From assembly GCA_019787685.1 (NCBI GenBank), contig JAHNUO010000007.1, forward strand, positions 1,674,001-1,738,000: a DNA stretch of 64,000 bases, given 5' to 3'. Positions 1 through 8,815 of the stretch are shown here, in pieces. Each line of letters begins with the position of its first letter. The first letter of the stretch is position 1. The notes under the pieces were generated by a model, which saw only the letters and a list, made by a program, of their open reading frames with translations, did no database searches and was not told the origin of the DNA. Source of the DNA: Chiua virens (Eukaryota; Basidiomycota; Agaricomycetes; Boletales; Boletaceae). A program made the translations under genes and the position numbers.

Positions 1-1861
1 GACGCCTACCCCCTTCCCCTCATCTCCGACCTCGTCGACAAGCTAAAGGACGCCAAACTGTTCACCAAGTTTGATGTCCGATGGGGTTACAACAACATTC
101 GTATCAAGGACGGACACCAATGGAAAGCCGCCTTCATTACCCACCGCGGCCTCTTCGAACCCACGGTCATGTTCTTCGGACTAACCAACTCCCCTGCGAC
201 GTTCCAATGCTTCATGAACGACTCCTTCCGTGACATGATCACCGAAGGATGGCTCATTATCTACATGGACGACCTTCTCATCTTCTCTGAAGACGAAGCC
301 ACCCATACCGAACGTACCAAGCGTGTTCTCACCCGCATGAAGGAACTAGACCTTCACTTGAAACTTGAAAAATGCCACTTCGCCACAACCGAAGTAGAAT
401 ACCTTGGCATGATCGCTCGACCAGGTGAACTCGCCATGGACCCTGCGAAAGTGGCTGGAATCGCAGAATGGCCAACCCCTACTAAGCTCAAGGACGTATG
501 ATCGTTCATGGGCTTCGCCAATTTCTACAGACGGTTCATCCCCGACTATTCCACCATCGCCAGACCCCTCGTCGATCTCACAAAGAAAGATGCCCCTTGG
601 ACTTGGGGACCTTCCCAGGTCTCCGCCTTTGAACGCCTCAAAAAGGCTTTTACCATGGATCCCGTACTCCGGTTTCCTGACTCCTCCCGACCCTTCGCCA
701 TCGCCACCGACGCTTCAAAATATGCCACGGGCGGTGTTCTCCTCCAGACCGACACAAACGGGGACTGGAAACCTTGCTCCTACCTTTCCCAGTCATTCAA
801 CGCTGCAGAAAGAAACTATGACATCTATGATCGAGAACTCCTCGCGGTCATTCGATCCCTCAAAGCTTGGCGCCACCACCTCCGTGGCAGCGCACACCCT
901 GTAACGGTCTTCTCTGACCACAAGAACCTGACGTACTTCCGTCAACCACAAAACCTGAACCGCCAGCAAGCTCGCTGGCTCCTCGACCTCGCCGACTTCG
1001 ACCTAACCTTCTCTCACGTTCCTGGCAAACTCCTCGACGGCCCGGATGCACTCTCCCGCCGCCCCGATCACATCTCTTCCGACTCTGACAATGAAAACGT
1101 CACACTCCTACCGGATGACGTATTCGTCAACCTTGTCACCTTAGATCTGCAATCCTTGATCGCCAAGTCTTTGGCCACGGATCCGTTGGTCCTAGACACC
1201 TTGAACGCCCTGGATGGTGGCCTTCCAACTTCTTTCCGGGCACGTCTCTCCGACTGGAAATACGACGCTGGCGTCCTGACTTACCAGGGCCGCGTTTACG
1301 TTCCCCCAAACCTCGAACTCCGTCAGCAGATCGTCGCCTGTCACCACGACTCCCACTCCGCTGGACACCCCGGATACTTGAAAACCCGCCAACTCGTCAC
1401 CGCCAAGTTCTGGTGGCCGGGCCTCACCTCCTTTGTCCGCTCTTACGTGTCGGGTTGTGCTGGCTGCCAACAGCACAAGGTCAACACCCACCCGACTACA
1501 CCCCCTCTGTCTCCGATCCCCTCCGCTTGCTCGTCCCTTCCAGAACGTATCTGTGGATCTTATCACGGATCTCCCTGTTTCCGCAGAAGGCTATGATTCT
1601 CTCATGGTCATGGTCGACCACGGCCTTACAAAGGGGGTAATTTTGTGCCCCACTGTGAAAACCGCCGATTTGGCAGGTATAGCCTGTCTCTTTTTCCACA
1701 AGGTATACATGCGATTCAGCCTCTACGACAAAATCATCTCCGACCGTGGCCCGCAATTCGCCTCCGCCTTCGCGAAGGAGCTCTCCTGGCTCGTCGGATA
1801 CCGCCTCTCCCTGTCCACCGCCTACCATCCCCAATCAGATGGTGAGATGGAACGTGTTAAC
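1..1861 (+). pseudogene. pol: pol of element A, left fragment (RT, RNase H, integrase N-part)
   Basis: The frame starting at base 1 encodes the RT palm (YMDD near 270), RNase H (TDAS, then the DRELLAV helix), the integrase HHCC zinc region near 1340-1470 and the start of the integrase core. Two defects are visible by comparison with element B. An in-frame TGA lies at 499-501 where B has a CGA arginine codon. A one-base deletion near 1531-1540 moves the integrase core into frame 2, where it stays open to 1861. There element B interrupts it at a TTAAC target. The fragment cannot give a full polyprotein. Confidence 0.92.
1857..1861. repeat. Target site duplication of element B, left copy (TTAAC)
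   Basis: TTAAC directly precedes the TGTTACA start of the left LTR and is repeated directly after the right LTR at 9534-9538. Removing one copy plus the element restores the integrase codons of element A. Confidence 0.95.
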
Positions 1862-2004
1862 TGTTACAATTTCTTTCTTTCGTCTCGCTTGTACTTCTTC
1901 ACTACACTCGATACCTAGGTATCTTCGTACGTTCATCCGTACGCTGTCCTTTCCATACTTGTATCTCCGCACCGGCCTCACCCGGATGCTTACGTTCTTC
2001 CTTT

Positions 2005-2108
2005 CTCGTCATCATCCGATGGCATCGCATTTACTCATTCATTTCTCGTCATCATCCGATGGCTTCGCATTTGTCATTTCATCTTCGTCATCGTCCGCTG
2101 CCGTCGCA
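2005..2108 (+). repeat. U3 tandem repeat, about 3 units
   Basis: Units share the core CGTCATCATCCGATGGC and have a period of about 38 bp. The outer LTR of element A (11752-11897) has about 4 units, and the LTRs of element C (15632-15697) have about 2. The block lies upstream of the TATA box, where enhancer-like repeats are expected, but a promoter role is inference. Confidence 0.75.
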
Positions 2109-2214
2109 TCGTACGATTCCCCTTTTGATTACTGCGCACCCTTGTTGGCCTTTTGACCCTTCCGCTCTTCCGGCCTACCTCTTTTAGTTACTTGGTCCGT
2201 GCGCAGTTATGTAG

Positions 2215-2222
2215 TATAAATA
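2215..2222 (+). promoter_or_regulatory. LTR TATA box (TATAAATA)
   Basis: TATAAATA lies 32 bp upstream of the predicted transcript 5' end (2247). The same box at the same spacing of 31-32 bp is found in the LTRs of elements A (12003) and C (15846). It is therefore the likely core promoter for the genomic RNA. Confidence 0.8.
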
Positions 2223-2246
2223 CTTCGCCGAGATACTCCTGTACTC

Positions 2247-2258
2247 TAGTCTTGATCT
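2247..2258 (+). promoter_or_regulatory. Self-primer sequence at predicted start of R
   Basis: TAGTCTTGATCT is the exact reverse complement of 2582-2593, which begins two bases after the LTR. It sits where transcription should start relative to the TATA box. In Tf1-type elements the first bases of the mRNA fold back onto the PBS and prime minus-strand synthesis. The layout here matches that known mechanism. Confidence 0.78.
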
Positions 2259-2489
2259 CCGCAATACTAGCTGAGTATCTCTGCTCCACTCGCCACAGCG
2301 CCTGTGACCACTCGACCGGACTACTCTTAGTCCCTTCATCCACTAGGGCTCTTCGTAGTCAACTACCTCGACCGTCCTTCGGGTATAGATTCCCAACAGG
2401 ACAACTCTCAGCAACGCCTGAGTTTTCACTCGTCTCTCTGGTAGCATTCAGCTGACCAGAACCCTCGTTCAACTCTTCAGCGCACCACA

Positions 2490-2530
2490 TATCAAGTGGT
2501 GGTTGTTTGAGTTATCGCAGCCACTTGATA
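2490..2530. repeat. Inverted repeat / hairpin in U5
   Basis: TATCAAGTGG (2490-2499) and CCACTTGATA (2521-2530) form a perfect 10-bp stem with a 21-nt loop. Elements A and C keep the stem with one changed pair. It lies between the self-primer and the PBS, where structured RNA assists self-priming in Tf1. That role here is inferred. Confidence 0.7.
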
Positions 2531-2581
2531 CTTGGTGTTTTTGCGGCTACGCTAGGTCCTACCCGGAACTATCGTAACATA

Positions 2582-2593
2582 AGATCAAGACTA
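2582..2593 (+). promoter_or_regulatory. Primer binding site (self-priming type)
   Basis: AGATCAAGACTA starts two bases after the 5' LTR end and is fully complementary to 2247-2258. I see no match to a tRNA 3' end starting with TGG. Element C keeps 11 of the 12 bases at 16226-16236. Confidence 0.78.
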
Positions 2594-2969
2594 CCAATAC
2601 AGCCTGCCTTTGTGCAGCTAGCTGCCCACCATTGCCGGACGACCTCCCACCCGTCCACCCTTGAACCCCGCTTGGACCCTCCGAGCCACCCACACTCCGT
2701 CGTCTGATCTATCTGACGAAAACCCTGAACCCTCGACCCCACCTTCTGAACCGCAGGAGGCAGACTTCGACATCAACGTCGAACACCTTGACTCGGAAGA
2801 CGAAACCCAGCGACTAGCTAACCGTCTTCACCAAACACTCGACCTCCCCGCACTTGCCACCTTCGCGTCCCCTACGACCCCACGAAGGCCGAACCCCGGA
2901 CCACCATCTATCCGGAATCCGAACCCATCCATCGTACCCCCACCAGTACGAACGACCACCTCGACCAAC

Positions 2970-3872
2970 ATGTCTAACAAGGCAGTTGAACTTCGTCTCG
3001 GAAAACCCGCCGTCTTCAACGGCTCCTACGACCGGGCCATACCCTGGCTCAACGACGTCGCCACTTACCTCTTCGTCAACGAAGATGTGTACAACACTGA
3101 GAACAAACGAGTGGCTTTTGCCCTCTCCTTCATGACCGAAGGATCTGCTCTGACTTGGGCCGACACGTTCCGCGCCAAGTCTATCTCCGCGAGATCTTTT
3201 GGGACCTGGACCGACTGGCAGACGGAGTTCCGAAAGGACTTCGAACACCACGACACTAAGGGCGACGCCATCGCCTGGTTATCCACCACCCGAACCGCCA
3301 AGAACGAGGACGTCCCCTCGTACATCTCCTCCTTCCGCAACAAGGTCGTTACCGCAGGACTCACCGGCTCTGACTCCGTCCTCATCAACTTCTTCGCTGC
3401 CGGGCTCCCACCCTCACTCATGAGACGCATCCAAGGGATGGACTCGGTCCCTACCACGATCGACAAGTGGTATACCCAAGCCGTCCACTTCAAAACTCAA
3501 TGGGAGCGTGCTGACGAGATCGCCCGCCGAAACAAGAAGCCCACCGCTGCTGTGGTATACCATGAACAGCCACCTCGCAAGAAGGAGCGAGACCCTGACG
3601 CAATGGACGTAGACGCCATCTATGTTCCTAAGCTTACCGAAGCTGAGCGAAAGCGATGCTTCGAACAAAAACTTTGCTTCCGCTGTCGCAAACCTGGGCA
3701 TCAAACGTCCGCCTGCACAGCATTCTCGACCAAGAACCCTCCGTCGTCCTCTAAGAAGGTTCGGAAGACCGCTCCGAAACCAGAATCTGTCCCCGCGCTA
3801 GTAGAAGTCGAGGAGGACGACGAGGACGCTATGAGCGTCAATAAGGTGACCACCCCGGTCACGGGTTTTTAA
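2970..3872 (+). CDS. gag: Gag of element B (300 aa)
   Basis: Gag is the structural protein that packages the element RNA. The frame is open from 2661 but has no ATG before 2970 (AACATGTCT), which is therefore the likely start; element C has the same ATG at 16621. The N-terminal two thirds is the helical gag-like domain (retrotrans_gag type). Near the C-terminus is one classical zinc knuckle, CFRCRKPGHQTSAC (CX2CX4HX4C). The tail is acidic. The stop TAA at 3870-3872 directly follows a GGGTTTT slippery heptamer leading into pol. An upstream non-ATG start is possible but unsupported. Confidence 0.88.
   Translation: MSNKAVELRLGKPAVFNGSYDRAIPWLNDVATYLFVNEDVYNTENKRVAFALSFMTEGSALTWADTFRAKSISARSFGTWTDWQTEFRKDFEHHDTKGDAIAWLSTTRTAKNEDVPSYISSFRNKVVTAGLTGSDSVLINFFAAGLPPSLMRRIQGMDSVPTTIDKWYTQAVHFKTQWERADEIARRNKKPTAAVVYHEQPPRKKERDPDAMDVDAIYVPKLTEAERKRCFEQKLCFRCRKPGHQTSACTAFSTKNPPSSSKKVRKTAPKPESVPALVEVEEDDEDAMSVNKVTTPVTGF
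3863..3869 (+). promoter_or_regulatory. Predicted -1 ribosomal frameshift heptamer (G GGT TTT)
   Basis: In the gag frame the codons read G-GGT-TTT, which fits the X-XXY-YYZ rule, and the gag stop TAA follows at once. After a -1 slip the frame beginning at 3869 stays open through 3950 and the whole of pol. The same heptamer and open -1 frame occur in element C (17317-17323). No downstream structure was computed. Confidence 0.7.
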
Positions 3873-6800
3873 GGACGAAGACCGATTCGACGCCGGTATC
3901 TTCCCATTCTCGTACCCATGTACTTGTAGCTGAGCTTTCGTCCCAATCTATGCAAATTCCCGTTAGATTGAACGTTACGGCTACTTCCCAAGACGTCGAC
4001 ACCCGCGCCCTCATTGACTCAGGGGCCGGGATCAATTGCATCGACTGGCACTTCGTCCAGAAACACAAGTTCCCGAAGGATCGCCTTCCAAAACCAATCC
4101 CGGTTAGGAACATCGATTCCACTATGAACAAAAACGGCGACATCAAGTTCACCACCACCCTCCGGATCACCCTCGGCGGAATACTCCAACGAATCAAATT
4201 CCACGTCATCCACTGTGGATCGGAGAACGTCATTCTAGGTCTCCCCTGGCTTAAAGCTACCAACCCGACCATCGATTGGGTAGCCAAGACCATCACCATC
4301 TCCGCTCCCGAACCCGACCTACCCCCCATCACCACTGACGAACCAAAACACTCCGCCAAACTCGCTCATCCACCACCCATCCGTCCCGTCCGCCACCTCG
4401 ATGTCGATCCCATTTGGGACGGCAAACTTTACGACTACCTCGGCACCGAAACTGGGCATCGTTTTACGACCCAATCTGTGCAACACTCCGTCAACCGCGT
4501 AATGCGTGCAGGACAACGCTTCGTTCGGATCACTCAACCCGAGAAGCTCACCAACGCTACCGCCCTTGCGGCCGCAGCGAAGAAGCCCAAGATCACCCTC
4601 CCTTCGGAATACTCGGAATTTGAATCTGTATTCGCCAAGGAACCCTTCAATCAGATGCCTCCCTCAAGGTCCTGCGACCACGAAATCCATCTGAAAGACA
4701 CCTTCGTGCCAAAAGTCGGAAAGGTCTACCCCTTATCCCCAGACGAGCGCAAGGCCACCGACGACTTCATCGACGAACACCTTGCTAACGGCAAGATCCG
4801 CCCCTCGAACTCTCCTCAAGCCTCCCCCTTCTTCTTTGTCAAAAAGAAGGATGGCAAACTCCGCCCTTGCCAAGATTACCGATACGTCAACGAACACACT
4901 GTTCGCGACGCCTACCCCCTTCCCCTTATCTCCGACCTCGTCGACAAATTAAAGGATGCCAAACTGTTCACCAAGTTCGACGTCCGATGGGGTTACAACA
5001 ACGTTCGTATCAAGGACGGACACCAATGGAAAGCCGCTTTCATCACCCACCGCGGCCTCTTCGAACCCACGGTCATGTTCTTCGGACTGACCAACTCTCC
5101 CGCGACATTCCAGCGTTTCATGAACGACTCTTTCCGCGATATGATCGCCGAAGGATGGCTCGTCATTTACATGGATGACCTCCTTATCTTCTCCGAAGAC
5201 GAGGCGACCCACACGGAACGCACCAAACGCGTTCTCGCTCGCATGAAGGAACTTGACCTTCACTTGAAACTAGAAAAATGCCACTTCGCCACCACCGAAG
5301 TGGAATACCTTGGTATGATTGCCCGACCGGGCGAACTAGCCATGGACCCCGTCAAAGTCGCCGGTATTGCTGACTGGCCGACCCCCACTAAGCTCAAGGA
5401 CGTCCGATCGTTCATGGGCTTCGCCAACTTCTACCGTCGATTTATCCCAGATTACTCGACCATCGCTCGCCCCCTCGTCGATCTCACCAAGAAAGACGCT
5501 CCTTGGACGTGGGGATCTCCCCAGGTCAATGCCTTTGAACGCCTCAAAAAGGCCTTCACCACGGATCCGGTACTCCGGTTTCCCGACACCTCTCGACCCT
5601 TCGCCATCGCCACCGACGCCTCTAAATACGCGACCGGTGGCGTGCTCCTCCAGACCGACGCAAACGGTGACTGGAAACCTTGCTCCTACCTCTCTCAGTC
5701 GTTCAACGCTGCGGAGAGAAACTATGATATCTATGATCGTGAACTCCTCGCGGTCATCCGCTCCCTCAAAGCCTGGCGCCACCACCTCCGTGGAAGCGCA
5801 CATCCCGTTATGGTCTTTTCTGACCACAAGAACTTGACGTACTTCCGTCAACCCCAAAACTTGAACCGCCGACAGGCTCGTTGGCTCCTTGACCTCGCCG
5901 ACTTCGACCTCACCTTCTCCCACGTCCCCGGAAAACTCCTGGATGGTCCGGATGCTCTCTCCCGTCGACCCGACCACATCACTTCGGAGTCAGACAACGA
6001 AAATGTCACCCTCCTTCCCGATAATGTATTCATCAACCTCGTCACCCTGGACCTACAGTCCTTGATCGCGAAATCATCCGCCAACGACCCCCTAGTCCTC
6101 GATACCCTCAACGCCCTTGACGGTGGTCTCCCCTCTTCCTTCCGTGCCCGTCTCTCGGATTGGAAATATGACGCCGGCGTCCTGACTTATCAGGGCCGCG
6201 TCTATGTTCCCCCAAACCTCGAGCTCCGGCAGCAGATCGTTGCCCGACACCACGACTCCCACTCCGCCGGACACCCCGGCTACTTGAAAACTCGCCAGCT
6301 CGTCGCCGCAGAATTCTGGTGGCCGGGCCTTGCATCCTTTGTCCGCTCCTACGTCTCCGGTTGCGCTGCTTGCCAGCAACACAAGGTCAACACTCACCCG
6401 ACCACCCCTCCTTTGTCCCCGATTCCCTCCGCGTGTTCCCGCCCCTTCCAGAACGTATCCGTGGATCTCATCACGGATCTGCCCACATCGGCGGAGGGCT
6501 ACGATTCTCTCATGGTCGTGGTCGACCACGGCCTTACAAAGGGGGTAATTCTTTGCCCCACGGTGAAAACCGCCGACTCCGCAGGCATCGCCTGCCTTTT
6601 TTTCCACAAGGTCTACACCCGATTTGGCCTCTACGACAAAATCATCTCCGACCGTGGCCCGCAGTTTGCTTCTGCCTTCGCAAAAGAACTCTCCCGGCTC
6701 ATCGGATACCGCCTCTCCCTATCCACTGCATACCACCCCCAGTCCGACGGCGAAACGGAACGGGTCAACCAAGAAGTAGAAACCTATCTCCGCATGTATT

Positions 6801-8773
6801 GCCAAAACAACCCGGAGAAATGGGCCGATCTACTCCCTATGGCCGAATTCGCGCACAACCACCGCCCTCACTCCGTCACCGGCAAGTCGCCGTTCTTCTT
6901 GATGATGGGGTACGAACCCCGTCCATTACCCACCATCATCGCCGATACCAACCTCCCTGCTGTCAAGGAACGCCTCGACGTTCTCTCCGCCGCTCGCGAT
7001 GAAGCCCTCGCTGCTCATGAACTCGCCCGCCAAGCTATGAAATCCCGATCCTTCCGCAAATTCAAACCATTTGCTAAAGGAGACCAAGTCTGGCTTGAGG
7101 CCCGCAACCTGAAACGGGAACTAATATCCCCGAAACTCGCATCTCGCCGAGAAGGACCCTTCTCTATCACGGAAGTCCTTTCTCCGCTCACTTACCGACT
7201 CCACCTTCCCAAGACCTGGAAGATCCACCCGGTCTTCCATGCTTCCCTGTTATCGCCCTATCGCGAAACAGAAACCTACGGCGCGAACTTCCCGAAACCA
7301 CCACCTGACCTTATCGCAGGAGAAGAGGAATACGAAATTGAACGGATCTTACGCCACACGCGGAACCCGCTCAACCGCAAATTCCTGATCCGATGGAAGG
7401 GATATTCCGCCGCCGATGACTCATGGGAACCCGAATCCAACCTAGGAAACGCCAAGGAAACGGTCGACGCTTATAAGCGGACCCATCCCAAGGATTTCCT
7501 GCCCCCCAGACCTCCCCGTTCTCCACTTCGACCTCCCCCACCAGTCTCCGTAAAAGCGATTATGACCTACCGCTCTTGCTCGACACCCGACTTCGAGAAC
7601 GAAATCATTCACTCGGTTCCCGTCTTCACCCCTACCGCGTCCATCCCTCACCTACCTCTTCCCCCGCCGGCCACACCCGCGTCAAATGTTTCCACCCTCT
7701 CCACCGAGTCCTCTCTCACAGAGTCCACCCGACCCCCTTCTCCAGCTGTTTCAGCAGTTGCCTCCGCAGGATGGGGAGCTCCTTCTCAATGGCCTATTCC
7801 TTCTGAGCGCCCTAGTCGCGTTCGTTCTCCTCTCCAGGCAGTAGACCTGCCTTACCATTCCCACACCATCCGTTCTTCCTCTTCGACCCCCGAGTACTTT
7901 CGCCGCATGCGCGAACTCATCCTAGACCCCGCGATGGCCTTCCCCATCGAGCACCACCTAGACCTGAACTCCCCGCTCAACGCCCTTTACCTGGCGTACC
8001 TCCAGTGTGAGCGCCTCACCTTCGTCCAGTCCGACCTACTCGGTCGGGATCGTCACTCCCACCTCCTCTCCGCAGTCACCGGGCAGATCCACGATCGCAT
8101 CCGCGCCTATATCGAGCACACCCTCCACCAAATGCAGATGGGGGAATTCCTGGAAGATCTCCACCGCTACCAAGCGGACCTCGCCCGCCACATGGCTCCC
8201 CCTTCTCGCCCCTCCTCTACTCCTTCCGCATCGTCTACCCCCTTCACGGAAGAAGAGATGCTCGCCTGCAACCGCGCCGAGGCCGAACTGATGTTTCGGA
8301 CCGGTCAGGTATCCCTCCCCGACGATCACCCCCGCTACCACGAAGCCTGTTTCGAATGCAGGAAGCTCGGCCACATCCGGGTGGAATGCCCCATGTACCA
8401 GTGCCCTATCTGTCTCACCTGGGCCCCCGGACATATCCAGTCTCGCTGCCCCGGACGACCTCCTCGGGTACGCTCTCGCATCCCCCTTGCCAACCGGCTT
8501 ACTCCCGTGGCCGCCGGAAATACCTGGACTAGACGCTCACCTCGCCCCGCCGTCCCCTCCACGTCGTCTTCTTCGACAAACTCGTCTTCTTCGTCGCGCC
8601 GCAATGGCCGCTCCATACTCCCTATACCCCCACCTCAACGAGCCCGCCGCCATGCGCGACAACGTTCCGCATCTCCTGACCGACGCTCGGTCTCCCCATG
8701 TGATGACCCCATCGACGACGAGGGCTATGCAAATATCACCGGCAGTCCTGTCCGTGATACGTTCGATTTCTAG
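3869..8773 (+). CDS. pol: Pol polyprotein of element B (protease, RT, RNase H, chromodomain integrase, C-terminal extension)
   Basis: The frame is open from the -1 shift point; the first in-frame ATG is at 3950 (1,607 aa from there). Numbered from that Met, it has an aspartic protease motif DSGA (23-26), RT with YMDD (407-410), RNase H (TDASKYATGG), an integrase HHCC zinc domain, a DDE core with ISDRGPQF and the usual E in SDGETERVNQE, then a chromodomain (about 1125-1177; FLIRWKGY, DSWEPE). A further 430 residues or so follow: a Pro/Ser-rich linker, a conserved helical block and two zinc knuckles from about 1466 (CX2CX4HX4C, then CX2CX6HX4C). No stop or frameshift is present, so it looks functional. 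The extension is longer than a standard chromovirus Pol. Confidence 0.93.
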   Translation, partial: LRTKTDSTPVSSHSRTHVLVAELSSQSMQIPVRLNVTATSQDVDTRALIDSGAGINCIDWHFVQKHKFPKDRLPKPIPVRNIDSTMNKNGDIKFTTTLRITLGGILQRIKFHVIHCGSENVILGLPWLKATNPTIDWVAKTITISAPEPDLPPITTDEPKHSAKLAHPPPIRPVRHLDVDPIWDGKLYDYLGTETGHRFTTQSVQHSVNRVMRAGQRFVRITQPEKLTNATALAAAAKKPKITLPSEYSEFESVFAKEPFNQMPPSRSCDHEIHLKDTFVPKVGKVYPLSPDERKATDDFIDEHLANGKIRPSNSPQASPFFFVKKKDGKLRPCQDYRYVNEHTVRDAYPLPLISDLVDKLKDAKLFTKFDVRWGYNNVRIKDGHQWKAAFITHRGLFEPTVMFFGLTNSPATFQRFMNDSFRDMIAEGWLVIYMDDLLIFSEDEATHTERTKRVLARMKELDLHLKLEKCHFATTEVEYLGMIARPGELAMDPVKVAGIADWPTPTKLKDVRSFMGFANFYRRFIPDYSTIARPLVDLTKKDAPWTWGSPQVNAFERLKKAFTTDPVLRFPDTSRPFAIATDASKYATGGVLLQTDANGDWKPCSYLSQSFNAAERNYDIYDRELLAVIRSLKAWRHHLRGSAHPVMVFSDHKNLTYFRQPQNLNRRQARWLLDLADFDLTFSHVPGKLLDGPDALSRRPDHITSESDNENVTLLPDNVFINLVTLDLQSLIAKSSANDPLVLDTLNALDGGLPSSFRARLSDWKYDAGVLTYQGRVYVPPNLELRQQIVARHHDSHSAGHPGYLKTRQLVAAEFWWPGLASFVRSYVSGCAACQQHKVNTHPTTPPLSPIPSACSRPFQNVSVDLITDLPTSAEGYDSLMVVVDHGLTKGVILCPTVKTADSAGIACLFFHKVYTRFGLYDKIISDRGPQFASAFAKELSRLIGYRLSLSTAYHPQSDGETERVNQEVETYLRMYCQNNPEKWADLLPMAEFAHNHRPHSVTGKSPFFLMMGYEPRPLPTIIADTNLPAVKERLDVLSAARDEALAAHELARQAMKSRSFRKFKPFAKGDQVWLEARNLKRELISPKLASRREGPFSITEVLSPLTYRLHLPKTWKIHPVFHASLLSPYRETETYGANFPKPPPDLIAGEEEYEIERILRHTRNPLNRKFLIRWKGYSAADDSWEPESNLGNAKETVDAYKRTHPKDFLPPRPPRSPLRPPPPVSVKAIMTYRSCSTPDFENEIIHSVPVFTPTASIPHLPLPPPATPASNVSTLSTESSLTESTRPPSPAVSAVASAGWGAPSQWPIPSERPSRVRSPLQAVDLPYHSHTIRSSSSTPEYFRRMRELILDPAMAFPIEHHLDLNSPLNALYLAYLQCERLTFVQSDLLGRDRHSHLLSAVTGQIHDRIRAYIEHTLHQMQMGEFLEDLHRYQADLARHMAPPSRPSSTPSASSTPFTEEEMLACNRAEAELMFRTGQVSLPDDHPRYHEACFECRKLGHIRVECPMYQCPICLTWAPGHIQSRCPGRPPRVRSRIPLANRLTPVAAGNTWTRRSPRPAVPSTSSSSTNSSSSSRRNGRSILPIPPPQRARRHARQRSASPDRRSVSPCDDPIDDEGYANITGSPVRDTFDF

Positions 8774-8807
8774 GGATGATCTTCGCTTGGTGCTTTGATC
8801 CTACTCC

Positions 8808-8815
8808 GGGGGTAA
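8808..8815 (+). promoter_or_regulatory. Putative polypurine tract (GGGGGTAA)
   Basis: A G-run directly abuts the right LTR. The same ACTCCGGGGGTAATGTTAC context precedes the right LTRs of elements A (11601-11608) and C (about 22280-22287). It is short for a PPT, so the call rests on position and conservation. Confidence 0.5.

Larger units (their letters stand above)
1862..2579 (+). repeat. 5' LTR of element B (718 bp)
   Basis: Bounded by TGTTACA...CGTAACA. In order it holds a 14-bp palindrome GATACCTAGGTATC (1910-1923), a tandem block of about 38-bp units (2005-2108, U3), a TATA box (2215-2222), a self-primer sequence (2247-2258) and a 10-bp-stem inverted repeat near the 3' end (2490-2530). 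All are also present in the right LTR. Confidence 0.96.

Noticed and set aside
2661..2969. Gag start at 2661
   Set aside because: The frame is open but begins with TTG; the first ATG is at 2970, matching the ATG position in element C.
3950..8773. Pol ATG at 3950 as the main translation start
   Set aside because: The frame is open back to the slippery heptamer at 3863 and the heptamer is conserved in element C, so a -1 shift explains the layout better; a separate start is not excluded.
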